Origin: Termitomyces sp. T153
Taxonomy: Eukaryota > Basidiomycota > Agaricomycetes > Agaricales > Lyophyllaceae
Assembly: GCA_018296165.2 (NCBI GenBank)
Contig: JACKQL020000234.1
Span: 1 to 34,435 of the forward strand
DNA: 34,435 nt
Direction of reading: 5' to 3'
The notes under the pieces are model-generated. The model was not told the origin of the DNA and did not search any database. It worked only from the letters and a program-made list of their open reading frames with translations. Made by a program: the position numbers and the translations under genes. Positions 20,421 through 30,990 of the stretch are shown piece after piece (position 1 is the first letter of the stretch; every line of letters begins with the position of its first letter).

Positions 20421-20710
20421 AATGGAATTTGGACTCCCCTGAGGAAGAAGGGGTGGGAGATGCTGAAGATGATGCTAACAATGCTGAGGATAGAGTGGGA
20501 GAAGATATGGTAAAGAGTTTGAGAACTCTGAGGTATGTCTGACTCTTTTTAATGACTTGGAAAGAACCCCCTGACAAACAGCAGCCATGCTTTGACTTCA
20601 TTCCCCACACCACTACCACTCACTATGGTCTGATCAATATTACTTGGCTTTAATTCCCATGCCCCTGCCAATCCCCAACTTGCACCCCATGTCATGAGGG
20701 TCTTGATGCT
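20421..20710. other. Element A 3' internal region, no sense gene seen
   Basis: On the + strand nothing coding is recognised. On the minus strand there is an open frame of 76 codons (20389-20619) rich in Ser and Pro that may be the 5' exon or leader of the antisense ORF, but I see no clear donor site to join it. The right part (about 20655-20710) is the stretch conserved with 1211-1275. Confidence 0.4.
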
Positions 20711-20723
20711 AAAGAGGGGGTAA
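20711..20723 (+). promoter_or_regulatory. Polypurine tract of element A
   Basis: AAAGAGGGGG followed by TAA lies just before the 3' LTR start (TGTCATGACC, 20724). It primes plus-strand DNA synthesis. The same tract is recognisable in reverse at 1211-1230 and, in another family, at 29527-29540. Confidence 0.8.
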
Positions 20724-20856
20724 TGTCATGACCTGCTTCCTAGACCCCTGTCACGACCCGTCCCCTGGACCCCCGCACATCGTCCAGCAACCCCCCGATT
20801 CCCCAATAACCCCTGACGCTCCGCCGAACTGCCACCCATGCCCCGCGCCTATTTTG

Positions 20857-21129
20857 GTTAGCCCCGATGCAACCCTGGCTAACTCTGACGCAACCCTGGC
20901 TAACTCCGACGCCTCCCCGGCTAACTCCGATGCCTCCCCGGCTAACTCCGACGCCTCCCTGGCTAACTCCAATGCCTCCCCGGCTAACTCCAATGCCTCC
21001 CCAGCTAACTCTGACGCCTCCTCAGCTAACTCCGACGCCTCCCCAGCTAACTCCAATGCCTCCCCAGCTAACTCCAACGCCTCCCCAGCTGACTCTGACA
21101 GCCCCCTAGCCAACTTCGACGCCTTCCCT
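20857..21129 (+). repeat. 21-bp minisatellite, about 13 units, within the LTR
   Basis: The unit GCTAACTCCGACGCCTCCCC plus one base repeats in register about 13 times, all units 21 bases, with small differences (CCGAC/CCAAT/CTGAC). The first and last units are the most diverged. Other family-A LTRs hold three or four units at the same place (near 2390-2475 and 4590-4660 on the opposite strand). The + strand translation (ANSDASP repeats) is open because the unit length is a multiple of three. Confidence 0.9.
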
Positions 21130-21509
21130 GCAGCCACTGACACTTACCCTGGATCTCCCAAACCCCAAGAACCATCCCTGCTGTTCCCGATCTTCGCCAC
21201 CCATCATCAACTCAACACCCTGGTTCCTCTGACCCATTCCGGAGTATCATGACAACCTCAGGGCAATCCGCGTTCCCCAATGATCCCATCAAAGTATCAG
21301 CGCAGCCTGATCCTCGATCACAACCAACACCTGCCCACTCCGTCAAGCTCCGCCAAGCCCCGCCGCCCCAGCCAACGTACCCCGAAGTTCTCCAGTAGTC
21401 AGTATATAAGCCGTCGAGTAGCTCTTCGTACTCTAGTCTTGATATTGCTTAACGTTACCTATGGTCTGATTGTTTCCTTCTCGTGTTTTGTGTTTTGTGT
21501 CTTGTTTTC

Positions 21510-21566
21510 TTATCTCAGTCTCCCGGTCTTATCTCAGTCTCCTGGTCTTATCCCAGTCTCCCGGTC
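21510..21566 (+). repeat. 19-bp tandem repeat in the LTR, three units
   Basis: TTATCTCAGTCTCCCGGTC repeats three times (21510, 21529, 21548) with one or two differences. The inverse of the same repeat is found at 4145-4197 in the solo LTR there. It lies downstream of the presumed transcription start, so it would be in the RNA leader. Confidence 0.75.
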
Positions 21567-23142
21567 TTGTCTTGTCTCCATTTTGTTATCATTCTCGTTA
21601 TCGTTTCATATCTCCACTCGAATCTACTCTTGTTCCATATTGACTCCATTCTATTTCATCTGATGCTGTCTTGGTGACTCCGTCCAACCATAGTGCCCAA
21701 GTCTTCATCAACCCTAACAACCTCACAAACTCTGCAGTTACAATTATGAACCCCGACACTCCTTCACCAGGTCTGAACCTTGCTCTTTGCTTGGTCCCAG
21801 ACTCCATCAACTCCAATTGATCTCCCATCAAATCCTGGCTCTGCTCCCATTGATCACCTAGCTGCCTACTCCTTCACTTCTGCAAATCTCCCCTATGGTC
21901 TTCTGCCTGAACCCTGCCAAGCCCGTCCTGTTTCCTTGCAATCCGACTCCTCTGGACCTCCCCAGATCTGTCCAGATCACACCCCACTGACTATCTGCAC
22001 AAGCCATCAGTGCCCAGAACTTTTTTGAGTGTTTGGTCACCAGTGCAAGGGGATCATGCCCACCTAGTAAGGACTCGCCCAGTGCAGCTGAGCCCCCAAG
22101 GTCAGCGGAACCTGACAACCCCCAACCCCATTCCCAATCTGTACACTTCCCTGAAGCTCTCTCCAATGCCCCATTAGTCTCCCCCAACCTTTGTCCACCC
22201 TCTACATGCACTCCAGATAACTCTGATCCTTCTCTGACAAACCCTGATAGCCCCCTGACTAACTCTGCAGCTGTCAGTGCTTCTCTTGACTCTCCTGAGT
22301 CCCTGGGACCCCCTCCCCCACTGTTCCTAACTCCAGCATACATCACTAATTCATCTCCCTGGTTTGCCTAATCAACCCCAGAGCATCACAATGACCCCAG
22401 AATGGCCCACATCCCTGACTGATCCCATCAAAATACCACTGTGGCCCACCCCTGATCACAACCAACACCCATCAACTCCACATGTCTCTATCAAGCCCCA
22501 CCATCTCACCCACTATCTCCCAGAGCTCTCCCATAGTCAGTATATAAGTTGTAGAATAGCACCTCATATGCTCGTCTTGATATTACATTAACTGGTTACT
22601 TGTGTCTTGTGTTTCTTTCTGTCTCCATTTCTATTTTTAGTCTCAAATCTATTTCTTTTCTCAGTTCCATCTTGTCTTATCTCCATCTCACCTCAACTGT
22701 CTCTATTTCCTTTGTTTTCCTAAGTCCCTTTCACCTCCAATGTCATTATGAACTCTGCACACATGCTATGACCTTCAAACATTCTTACAACAACTCTGGA
22801 CCTCACCCCTTGTTTGGCCCTGGAACCCATCAGCCCTGATTGATCCCCCATCAAACTCTGGCTCCACTTCCATCACTTGCAAAGCCTCTGCCTACCCTGC
22901 ATTCTATTTGCATGCTCATAAACTTGTTCCTGACACCTGCCCAAGCCCAATGTTAAATCTACTTGGTCTTAGACTTCCCTGGATCACTCTGGACTTGCTT
23001 AGACCACTTCCCTTGGCTTCCCCTCACAAGTCCCTGCAATCCACACTACCTCCAGAGGACAAGGTATAAGTGCAGGACATCACATCCACCTGATAAGGAC
23101 TCACTAGTGTAACTGAGCCCCCATAGTCAGCAGAACCTGATG

Positions 23143-24859
23143 GAGAACTGCTATTGGAACAAGTACTAATTAACAAGTACTAATCAAAGATGTTCCTTCA
23201 CATAGACCACAAAAAATGGAGGAAAATCATACTGCTCATGTTGATGGACTTCCTCCCTCTGCAGCCACTGCTGGTTTCAATCTGCCATCTGCATCTGGGT
23301 GCCATATTGAGAGAATTGATTGCTTTGGAGACTCAATTGCATGCATTGTACACACAACTGGTGTGCACCACATCAGTGTTGTTGCATGCAAGTGTTCTGG
23401 CCAAGATGTCTGGGTTGAGGATGTCATTCACTCCCAGTTGATTCCTAGCACATTTGACCAGACAAGAATATATTTTACAACAGCTGTTCTGGACAATTTT
23501 TGTCTGACTAATTTATAGTGCAAAGCCTCTGCTTATCAATATTGGCAAAAAATTGCAAGGATTACTTCATCAATTGCTTCTTCAGGTGAAGTAGATAACC
23601 TCTATTGTGAATTACAACAACTTTTGCATTCATAGCACTGGTTAAAAATATTGAAATGGGCAGGTTTTGGACATGATGAGACAAAAGAACCAATGGCACC
23701 AGAGCATGGTGAGCTTGCAATATTCTGTTCCACTGACCCTCAACCAGGAGTGAATATTCCATCAAACTGGGAAGAAGATCCATTTCAGTGGAAGTTCAAT
23801 TGCTTGTTGATGATGGATGAAAACTTCAAGGCAGATCATGTCCATCATCATAATACTGCTCAGGATGTATGGCATTCTGAAGGAGGTGGAATGATGCCCA
23901 GGAGGGATGAACTTGATAAATATCTTAAGTTTGCAAAGGATAGACCAATGGTGAGTTTTTCCTTGGATTGCTAACATGTGCCATTATTGATTGACTATTA
24001 ATGTTTGCATCCAAATTGCCCCTGTGGGCTGTCTGATATCCACCATCTGCTGTCTACTATTAACCTCCATTATGGCTGTCCAGTGGATCCATTGCCAGGG
24101 AGCTCCTTGTGAAAACACATTCAAGGCCATTTAAAAGGCACTTCTATTGAACAAATCATGTGACATTACTGGAGTTGTTGCAACAGCATGCACCCACCAT
24201 GGCTGCTTTGCTGTAAGGGGATGACTCCTTTATGGGTAACTCTGACTCTATCCAGCCTTAGTTATAGGTATAGCATCATCTCTAGCATATCCAACTGACC
24301 AGTTGCCAAGCCCCTGCACCCTCTAGACAGCATTAGTTAGCCCTTTGTAGTCATGAGACTCTATTTCTCCTTTTGATGTATTGATAGTCATTACTGCTTA
24401 GCATACTCAGGCTGCTTACCACATATAGTATTAGTCATAGCATAGCCACAGATGTAGTATATAAGCCAGTCACAAAGATAGAATATCCTTTGACTGATCA
24501 ATAACAGTGTTCCCCAGATCTATCCAGTGAACCAATTGTGAGAACCCCAGCATCACTGCCTTGCTTGGCTTGCTGCACTTGCCCCTTGCTTGCCTTTTAG
24601 CTGCTGTTCTGCCCCTTTGACACTCACTCATTGCTTGTGCTAGCCTGCTCTTGTTGGGCTCACCTATGGAGTGTTCCCCTCACATTTGCTCCCAACAGCA
24701 TAACAAACCTAACCTGTGGTGAAGGCAAAGTGTATACAGACTTTTCCATCACATGTGCACTGAAGACAACTAGCATGGAATCTATTAAGTGTCTCTTGCT
24801 GGTATATGACATAGCATGCCAGTAGTGTGTCAAGTTTTTTGAACAATTAGCAGAGGCAG
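23143..24859 (+). pseudogene. KDZ (Kyakuja-Dileera-Zisupton) transposase pseudogene
   Basis: Colinear blocks match the KDZ transposase family of agaricomycetes. From 23216: IVHTTGVHHISVVACKCSGQ (the CxC2-like region), STFDQTRIYFTTAVLDNFCL. From 23520: SAYQYWQKIARITSSIASSG, then GELAIFCSTDPQPGVNIPSN, DPFQWKFNCLLMMDENFKAD. A GTGAGT at 23951 and a CAG near 24098 suggest one or two introns. From 24110: CDITGVVATACTHHGCF, which continues after the solo LTR at 24690 as PNSITNLTCGEGKVYTDF and LLLVYDIACQ. Stops at 23516, 23634, 24134 and 24824 break it. The 5' part was lost or separated when element A came in, and the 3' part is cut by family C at 24860. KDZ enzymes move DNA transposons. Confidence 0.8.
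24212..24684 (+). mobile_element. Solo LTR of a fourth family, target duplication TTTGC
   Basis: This 473-base insertion starts TGTAAGGGGATGACTCC and ends GTTCCCCTCACA. TTTGC at 24207-24211 is repeated at 24685-24689. Removing it with one TTTGC joins the KDZ frame in register (HHGCF to PNSITN), which proves insertion. TATATAAG at 24458-24465 suggests + orientation. It shares no obvious sequence with LTRs A or C. Its internal region is unknown, so superfamily (Copia or Gypsy) cannot be given. Confidence 0.9.
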
Positions 24860-25092
24860 TGTAAGGGCAACCTCCAGGGCAGTGAATTAGAGTCACATAG
24901 CTAGCAGAGGGGAATCCAAAGCATATTAGCAGGAGTAGACAATAATACAATTAGTAACTAATCACGTAGCAGAGGGGAATCCAAAGAGAACAAATCTGAG
25001 AATTCCTGCTGCTCAGTATGGTGCATCAGCAGGCAGCAGAGGCATGGGAACTATTGTACAGAAGGCCAGAGCTAGTCCTAACCCTAGGACAA
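24860..25092 (-). mobile_element. Family-C LTR fragment (3' LTR of copy C1)
   Basis: On the + strand it starts TGTAAGGGCAACCTCC directly after the KDZ sequence, so on the minus strand it ends GGTTGCCCTTACA. The part from about 24941 to 25092 matches 29248-29392 in copy C2's LTR (TAACTAATCAC, GCAGCAGAGGCATGGGAA-type blocks). The LTR beginning and the chromodomain of C1 are missing: 25093 jumps to a sequence equal to about 29808 in C2. The left flank GGCAG (24855-24859) should be the target duplication; its partner is not in the window. Confidence 0.75.
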
Positions 25093-26550
25093 TGAACCAC
25101 TAGGAGTGGTGGGGGTGGTGAATGTCACTCCAGAATAGGATCCTTTGGGGCTGGAGTCAGTTTGACCACATTGAACACTAAATGAAGCTGGTGCATCCCC
25201 ACAGGGAGATAGAGTCAATAGGCTAGGGGCCCTACCCTGCTGTTCCACTGTGAAAGGTCTCAACTGGCTGTGTGACAGCTTTTTTGAGGGCTGGGTAGTT
25301 GTAATGTCAGAGGCATGTAGGTAGACTCAATCTCTAGGCTGGTATTTGTGCCCTGGAGTCCTTCCATGGTCATAGTATTGCATCATATCATCCTTTGCCT
25401 TTGCTAGCACTGCTTGGGCCTCCTTCCATGACTTCTTTATCTGGTCCACAAATTTGTTTACTGCTTCATTCTCTAAGAATCAGGCTTGGAGTTTGAAGCC
25501 CATGCACAGGTGCTATTCAGTGTCAAGGAAGAATGGGGAGAACTGGGTGAATGTGAGAATGTAGTTGTTGTATTGGAACTCAGCATTGAGGAGGAGTTCA
25601 TTCCAGTCATCCTGGCACTTGTTGCAGAGAAGGTGGAGGTACTGCTCCAACTCCTGGTTCATGTGTTTGGTCTGGTCATTGGACTGTGGGTGGTAGGCAG
25701 TGGAGGTGTGAAACTTCATGCTGAGTAGTCAGTAGAGCTCCCTGGTGAAGTCAACCACAAATTGAGAGGCTGTGGAGCTTCCAGACATTCCTCCGGTACA
25801 GGTTCATGGCACCCATAGCAGAGCAGGTGGTGTGGGTTGGAATGAAGTGCACTCACTTGCTATACAGGTCCACTACCACCATGATTGCATTGTAACTGTG
25901 GGTGTCAAGGAGTTCTACAATGAAGTCCATGGAAGCCACACTCCATTGTTCTGTAGGCATGGGCAGCAGATGTAGCTGTCCATAGGGGAGGCAGCATTGG
26001 AGCTTGGTCCAGAGACAGAGATTGCATGTACTAGTGTAGGACCCAATATACCAGGACATCTGGGCCACCAGTAGTTCCACAATACTAGCTTGAACATCTT
26101 CAATGTCCAGGGTGCCCTGCAATGTGGGAGTCATGGTGTTGCTCCACAATCCTCTGACAGATCTCCAGGATGTTGGGCATGTAGATACAATCCCTGAAGG
26201 TCAGTATGCCATCCAGGAGGGCCCATTCATCTATGCAGTGATGTGCTCCTATACCACCTAGTGCTGTGCAGGAAACCATGTCAAAATAGTCAGCTGCTAT
26301 TTAGTCCAAAATGCCAAAAATGGTGCTCAGCAACAAGTGGGTCTTATCAGCAGACTGACTTGGCACCAGTGGTATGCCCCAACTTCAGCATCCAAGCTGC
26401 CTGCACAACAAGTTCCTCCTGCTGATCATCCCAATTACCCTGCTGGATGTCCTGGAGAATGTCTACTTCTGCTCTTTCAACAGCTGGACCCTCCATGGCT
26501 CAGATTGCAAACAGTTCAGGGCAGAGAAACACAATGTTGCTGTTATCCCC
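25093..26550 (-). pseudogene. Copy C1 integrase pseudogene
   Basis: On the minus strand the integrase reads in several frames: CPGILGPTLVHAISVSG (zinc-domain side, about 26060), ASMDFIVELLDTHSYNAIMV (first Asp, near 25930), then FTRELY, TSTAYHPQSNDQTKHMNQEL (25715-25640) and QYLHLLCNKCQDDWNELLLN. The third catalytic residue has become Lys (QTK where QTE is usual), and the part with the second Asp is deleted: the sequence goes straight from the linker to SQFVVDFTREL near 25760. It would have inserted element cDNA. Confidence 0.8.
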
Positions 26551-27990
26551 CCCCCCCATGCTGTGGTCCACTCTCTAGGACAGAGCATCTGGTTTCTCCA
26601 TGCTCTGGCTGGGCTTGTGGTGCAATGAGAAGTCAAAATTGGCAAGGTAGAGGGACCATTGGGCCTGTTGGCAACTGAGCTTCTTAGCTGTCTGCAAGTA
26701 TTTGAGGTTCTTATGATCTGTCCAGACCTTGAACTTGTGCCACACACCTTCCAGGAAGTGCCACCACTCCTTGAACAACCAGATGATGGCCAGCATCTCC
26801 TTGTCATGGATCTTATAGTCAGTCTACTGCAGTTAGGCTCTTGGAGTAAAAAGCCACTGGATGCCACTTGCCATCCTCCAGAAATTGCTGTGAGAGAACA
26901 GCCCCAGTGGCAAAGTCAGAGCTGTTGGCTTCCACCCAGAAGGGAGAGTTATTGTCTGGGAAGAGGAGGATGGGTCCAGAGGTCACAACACACTTGAGGG
27001 CATCAAAGGCTGCCTGCTCTGGAGGTCCCCAACTCCACACAACATCCTTTCCAGTGAGGTCAAATAGCAGAAGGGCATAGTGTGAAAAGTCCTGGATGAG
27101 TCTCTGGTAGAAGTTTGTGAAGCCAAGAAATGCCTGCACCTCCTTCTTGTTCTTAAGCTCTGGCCACTCCATCACACCTGCTATCCTCACCAGGTCCATT
27201 CCCATGGCTGCATGCAAGATGATCAGGCCAAAATATATGATCTGGGTCTGTTTGAACTCACACTTCTCTGGTTTGAGGTAGAGCTAGTGCTGGCAGAGAC
27301 ATTCCAAGATGAGGCAAGTGATCCAACAGTGTTCTTCTAGCATTTTGGTGTAAATGAGGATGTCATCAAGGTATATGCAGACTATGCTCTTCACAATGAG
27401 GTCTCAGAAGATGTTGTTCATCATTGTCTGGAAAGCAGCAGGGCTGTTGGTGAGTCCAAAGAACATAATAAGCAGTTCAAACAATTCCTGGTCAGTCTAG
27501 AAGGTGGCCTTTCATTTGTCTCCTTTCTGGATGTGCACATTGTTGTAGCCCCACCAGATGTCCAGTTTAGTGAAGTATTGCACACTCTGGGGGTTGTTGA
27601 TGAGCTTGGAGATGAGGGGGAGGGGGTAGCAGTTCTTCACTGTCATGGCATTGAGAACCCAATAATCCTGGACCAGTCAGAATGAGCTATCCTTCTTCTT
27701 GATGAAGAAGACCAGAAATACCATTGGAGACTTAAAAGGGCAGATGTGATTGGAGTCTAGGTTCTCTTGCAGGAAGGTGTCAAGCTTGTCCTGCTCCCTA
27801 GGCACTAGTGGGTAGACCTTACAGCTGGAGGGTGTGGAATCTGGCAGCAGTTCAATGGCATGGTTCCACCTCTTGCACTCTGGAAGCAAATCAAATGAGG
27901 CTTTGGAGAACACATCCTCAAATGCATGAAGGTAGGGGGGTACAACATCTTGGAACTCTTGAGGCATGGCATTAGCAGTGAATGCCTGGG
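26551..27990 (-). pseudogene. Copy C1 reverse transcriptase and RNase H pseudogene, YLDD intact
   Basis: Minus-strand order: PYLHAFEDVFSKASFDLLPE (27940), HAIELLPDSTPSSCKVYPLV, LDTFLQENLDSNHICPFKSP, FTKLDIWWGYNNVHI (27560), FGLTNSPAAFQTMMNNIF, then CIYLDDILIYTKMLEEHC with YLDD at 27373-27362. The thumb and connection follow (EKCEFKQTQIIYFGLIILHA, EVQAFLGFTNFYQRLIQDFS), then RNase H (FWVEANSSDFATGAVLSQQF, YDIHDKEMLAIIWLFKEWWH, VWTDHKNLKYLQTAKKL). This is a Ty3/Gypsy Pol very common in agaricomycetes. The region is nearly full length and the polymerase active site is intact, but TGA/TAG codons at several places stop translation. Confidence 0.9.
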
Positions 27991-28740
27991 CCAGCCAATG
28001 GGATGTAATCTAGCTAGCCCAGATCTCTGCAACTGAGGGTGGCAGGTGTATGGTGGTAGCATAGATCCAGTCCCCCACCTCTACCACTTTGTCTGGGAGC
28101 TCCAGCTTGTGTATGCCACCAAACTCCCCTCCACACTTCTCCTCTGGAGCTCCACCACTGCTCTGGTTGTCCTCATTGAGGGCCTCTCTACAAGGGAATG
28201 CCAGAGGCAGTGGGTCCAGGAAGTCCAGATAAGCAAAGGGGAGAGGTCTGGCATGACATGTGTGGATGGCTGTGTGCTCTTGAACTCAAGCCCAGCATTC
28301 TTCCCTGTCCTTGGTGGCATAGGCAGAGCACTTCTGAGGGCACCTGCTCATAGTTACCTCTCTTTTGGTCCAATCTACCTCAGGGTTGTGATCATGGAGC
28401 CATGTGATACCAAGAATCATGTCCTACCTACCTAAGCTGGTGATGGCAAAAACAGCATGCTCTGCATGATTCTGATAGCAGAGAACTAGGTTGATCATGG
28501 AGCTGATGGTGCCTGCTTCATTGGACATTCTGTAAATGTTGTAGACTGGAATTGGCTTGGGGAGGGGCTGCATGGTCAGGCAGTGGTGTTTGACAAACTC
28601 TAAGTCCAAGATCAGTCCTGTTGCTCCACTATTCAGAAGAGCTGTGACTCCATAGGTTTGCTGGGTGTACATGGTCTCTATTTGCACATCAAAGCATAAA
28701 AAGTTGGCAGATGGGCTGGAAGCCATCATGTACTGTCAGG
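27991..28740 (-). pseudogene. Copy C1 aspartic protease pseudogene and linker
   Basis: On the minus strand a 101-codon frame (28729-28424) has the protease: YGVTALLNSGATGLILDLEF with N-S-G for D-S-G (AAT at 28633-28631), then MQPLPKPIPVYNIYRMSNEA and CYQNHAEHAVFAITSLGR. The linker continues to the RT through SPLLIWTSWTHCLWHSLV-type sequence in other frames. The Asp to Asn change alone would stop catalysis. Confidence 0.8.
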
Positions 28741-29247
28741 GCATTTGATGTACCCAGGCAGGGCTAGGCTGGCAGACCCTTGGAGGTGTTGGGGAGCTCA
28801 GCAGGGGTGCCAGAGTCGGTATTTGTATGTCTGAAGGGGAACATTGAGGCAATTCCATTTTCTATAAACAGACATGAGAACCTGTTAGCACCTAGCAGTG
28901 GAGGTATACACCTCATCTGTTACTCAACTAAAAATCCTCTTCCAGCTCTGGGGGTGATGCACATGCACTGATCTCCTCTGGAGTCAACTCTGGTGTAGGC
29001 TTATCTGGTAATGGAGCTCTGGTGGCATCCTTCACAGCCACCAGCTGCAGAAGGAGTTCCTTCTGCTCCAATGTAGAAAGGTAACATACCTCCAGGCCCA
29101 GAGAGCAGTGCCATGCAAAGTGCCTGGGCTGCTGGCATCTCTGGCACAGCAGCAGCATGGCACAGAGCTGTCTGGCAGCATCCACATCCATGGGGATACC
29201 CAGCAGCAGGGGGTGTGTTGTGGAGATGGCTAGAGTAAGGGCTAGCA
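28741..29247 (-). pseudogene. Copy C1 gag C-terminal part with zinc knuckle, 5'-truncated
   Basis: The minus-strand frame 29248-28928 reads STTHPLLLGIPMDVDAARQL, then the CCHC knuckle CQRCQQPRHFAWHC (29146-29105, 2-4-4 spacing), then a Pro/Glu-rich tail (PDKPTPELTPEEISACASPP). The capsid part of Gag seen in C2 at 33430-33980 is absent: the frame begins abruptly at about 29247, where the LTR of C2 starts. A deletion or recombination has joined the two copies there. Confidence 0.85.
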
Positions 29248-29526
29248 TCAGTAACTAATCACTTAGCAGAGGAGAATCCAAAGAGAACAAGTCTAAGGAT
29301 TCCTGCTGCTTGGTGTGGTGCATCAGTAGGCAGCAGAGGCATGGGAATTACTGTATAGCAGGCTGGAGCTAATCCTAACTCTAGAACAATGATTGATGAG
29401 GTAATACAGAGAACTCTGCAGTTCTCCAGAGATCTCTGGAGTTTTGGAATGAGCCCTGGAGATGTTGAACAAGCTGTGGAGGGGCTGGAAAAGGTTGCAG
29501 AGGTTGGAAATGGAAGTCCCCTAACA
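29248..29526 (-). mobile_element. Copy C2 3' LTR, truncated at its 3' end
   Basis: On the minus strand it starts TGTTAGGGGACTTCC at 29526, just after the purine tract AGAGAGGGGGTGA (29539-29527), and runs 279 bases until it meets C1 gag sequence at 29247. About 80 bases known from 24860-24940 are missing, so a full family-C LTR would be about 360 bases. Confidence 0.8.
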
Positions 29527-29539
29527 TCACCCCCTCTCT

Positions 29540-30990
29540 AGCATGTGGCATCTTGATGCACGGGGTAGAAGTAGTTCCTGATTGCTTGGTTTGCTGGCAA
29601 AATAGGGTAGATACCTTGTATAGCATGCAGAGTGTCTGGGTGTCTTTGGTGGAACTCCCTGATGAGTCTGTGGGTGTGTATGTTCTCCCACAGTTCCCAG
29701 GAGATGTTCTTGAGTCCATAGCCCTTCCACTTCACCTTGTATTGCAATTGTCTCCAGAATAAATAACTGTCCAGGATTTCCTCCACCTTGTACTCCTTGT
29801 TGTTGTTGACCACTACCAGGGGTGGTGGGGGTGGTGGACATCACTCCAGAATAGGGTCCTTGGGAGCTGGAGTTAGTTTGACCACATTGAACACCAAATG
29901 AAGCTAGTGCATCCCCTCAGGGAGCCAAAGTCAATAGGCTAGGGGTCCTACTTGCTATTCCACAATGAAAGGTCCCAACTGGTGGTGCAACAGCTTTTTC
30001 AAGGGCTGGGTAGTCATAATGTTGGAGGTGTCCAGGTAGATATGATCTCTGGGCTGGTATTTGTGCTCCAGGGTCCTCCTGCAGTCATAGTAATGTGCCA
30101 TGTTGTTCTTTATCTTTGCTAGCACTGCTCAGGCCTCCTTCTGTGACCTCTTCATCCAGTCCACAAATTTGTTTACTGCCTTGTTCTCCAAGAGTCAGGC
30201 CTGGGGTTCAAAACCCATGCATGGGTGCTGTTCAGTGTTGAGAAAGAACAGGGAGAACTGGGTGGATGCATGAATGTGGTTGTTGTACTGGAACTTGGCA
30301 TTGGGGAGGAGTTCATCCTAGTCATCCTAGCATTTGTTGCAGAAGAGATGGAGGTACTGCTCCAACTCCTGGTTCACATGCTCTGTCTGGCCATCAGACT
30401 GCAGGTGGTAGGCAGTGAAGGTGTGAGGCTTTACTTTGAGCAGTCAGTAGAGCTCCCTGGTGAACTCTGCCACAAACTGTGGCCCCTAGTTGAAGACATA
30501 ACCCTTGGAGAGGCTGTGGAGTTTCCAGATGTTCCTCTGGTATAGGTTTGCAGTGCCTATAGCAGAGCAGATGGTGTGAGTTGGATTGAAGTGTGCTCAC
30601 TTGCTGAACAGGTCCAGCACCACCATCACTGCATTGTAACTGTGAGCATCAGGGAGTTCCACAATGAAGTCTACAGATGCTATGCTCTATTATTCTGCCA
30701 GCACAGATAGCAGATGCAGCTGTTCAGAGAGGAGGTGATGCTGGGGCTTGGTCCAGAGGCATAGATTGCATGTACTAGTGTAGGATCCAATATACCAGGA
30801 CATCTGAGGACCACCAGTAATTCCACAATACCAGCTCCAGTGTTTTCCAATGTCCAGGGTGCCCTGCAATGTGGGAGTTATAGTGTTGCTCCACAATCCT
30901 CTGATGGAGCTATAAAATATTGGGCATATATATACAATCTCTAAAGATCAGGATTTCATTCTGGAGGGCCCATTTGTCTGTGTGGACTGA
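29540..30990 (-). pseudogene. Copy C2 integrase and chromodomain pseudogene
   Basis: On the minus strand the integrase core holds ASVDFIVELPDAHSYNAVMV (about 30690-30630, first Asp kept), a GPQFVAEFTREL block with N for the second Asp (30491-30489) and a TAG next to it, and [17 protein letters not shown] with the Glu kept (30383-30381). A chromodomain follows in an open frame (29813-29538): YKVEEILDSYLFWRQLQYKV, KWKGYGLKNISWELWENI. Element C is thus a chromovirus; C1 has lost this domain by deletion. Confidence 0.85.

Larger units (their letters stand above)
20749..22117 (+). mobile_element. Family-A solo LTR with 5-bp target duplication ACCCC
   Basis: This 1369-base LTR runs from TGTCACGACCCG to GCGGAACCTGACA, with ACCCC at 20744-20748 repeated at 22118-22122. 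It is in the same direction as element A and is inserted in that element's 3' LTR, so the family has landed in itself. It keeps many CG pairs. It is about 180-215 bases longer than the solo LTRs at 1390 and 3605, which the 21-base minisatellite at 20857-21129 accounts for. TATATAAG lies at 21403-21410. Confidence 0.95.
20724..23142 (+). mobile_element. Element A 3' LTR, split by a solo LTR
   Basis: The LTR starts TGTCATGACCTGCTTCC at 20724, is interrupted after 20748 by the solo LTR, resumes at 22118 or 22123, and ends near 23142 with AACCTGATG where AACCTGACA is expected. Without the insertion and one ACCCC it is about 1045 bases. Its last 804 bases pair with the 5' LTR at 11848-12651. TATATAAG is at 22541-22548. 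CG is nearly absent, in contrast to the inserted copy. Confidence 0.85.

Noticed and set aside
20857..21129. Regular repeats that might be a CRISPR array
   Set aside because: Units are directly adjacent without spacers, in a fungal LTR.
20728..21252. A 174-codon + strand frame with ANSDASP repeats
   Set aside because: The repeats are the translation of the 21-base LTR minisatellite; unit length divisible by three keeps any frame open. The frame starts outside the LTR in older sequence.
25486..25728. Plus-strand frames opposite to family-C pol (also 30225-30545, 31391-31783)
   Set aside because: They mirror conserved minus-strand integrase and RT sequence and show no introns, Cys cluster or shared plan, unlike the antisense ORFs of A and B.
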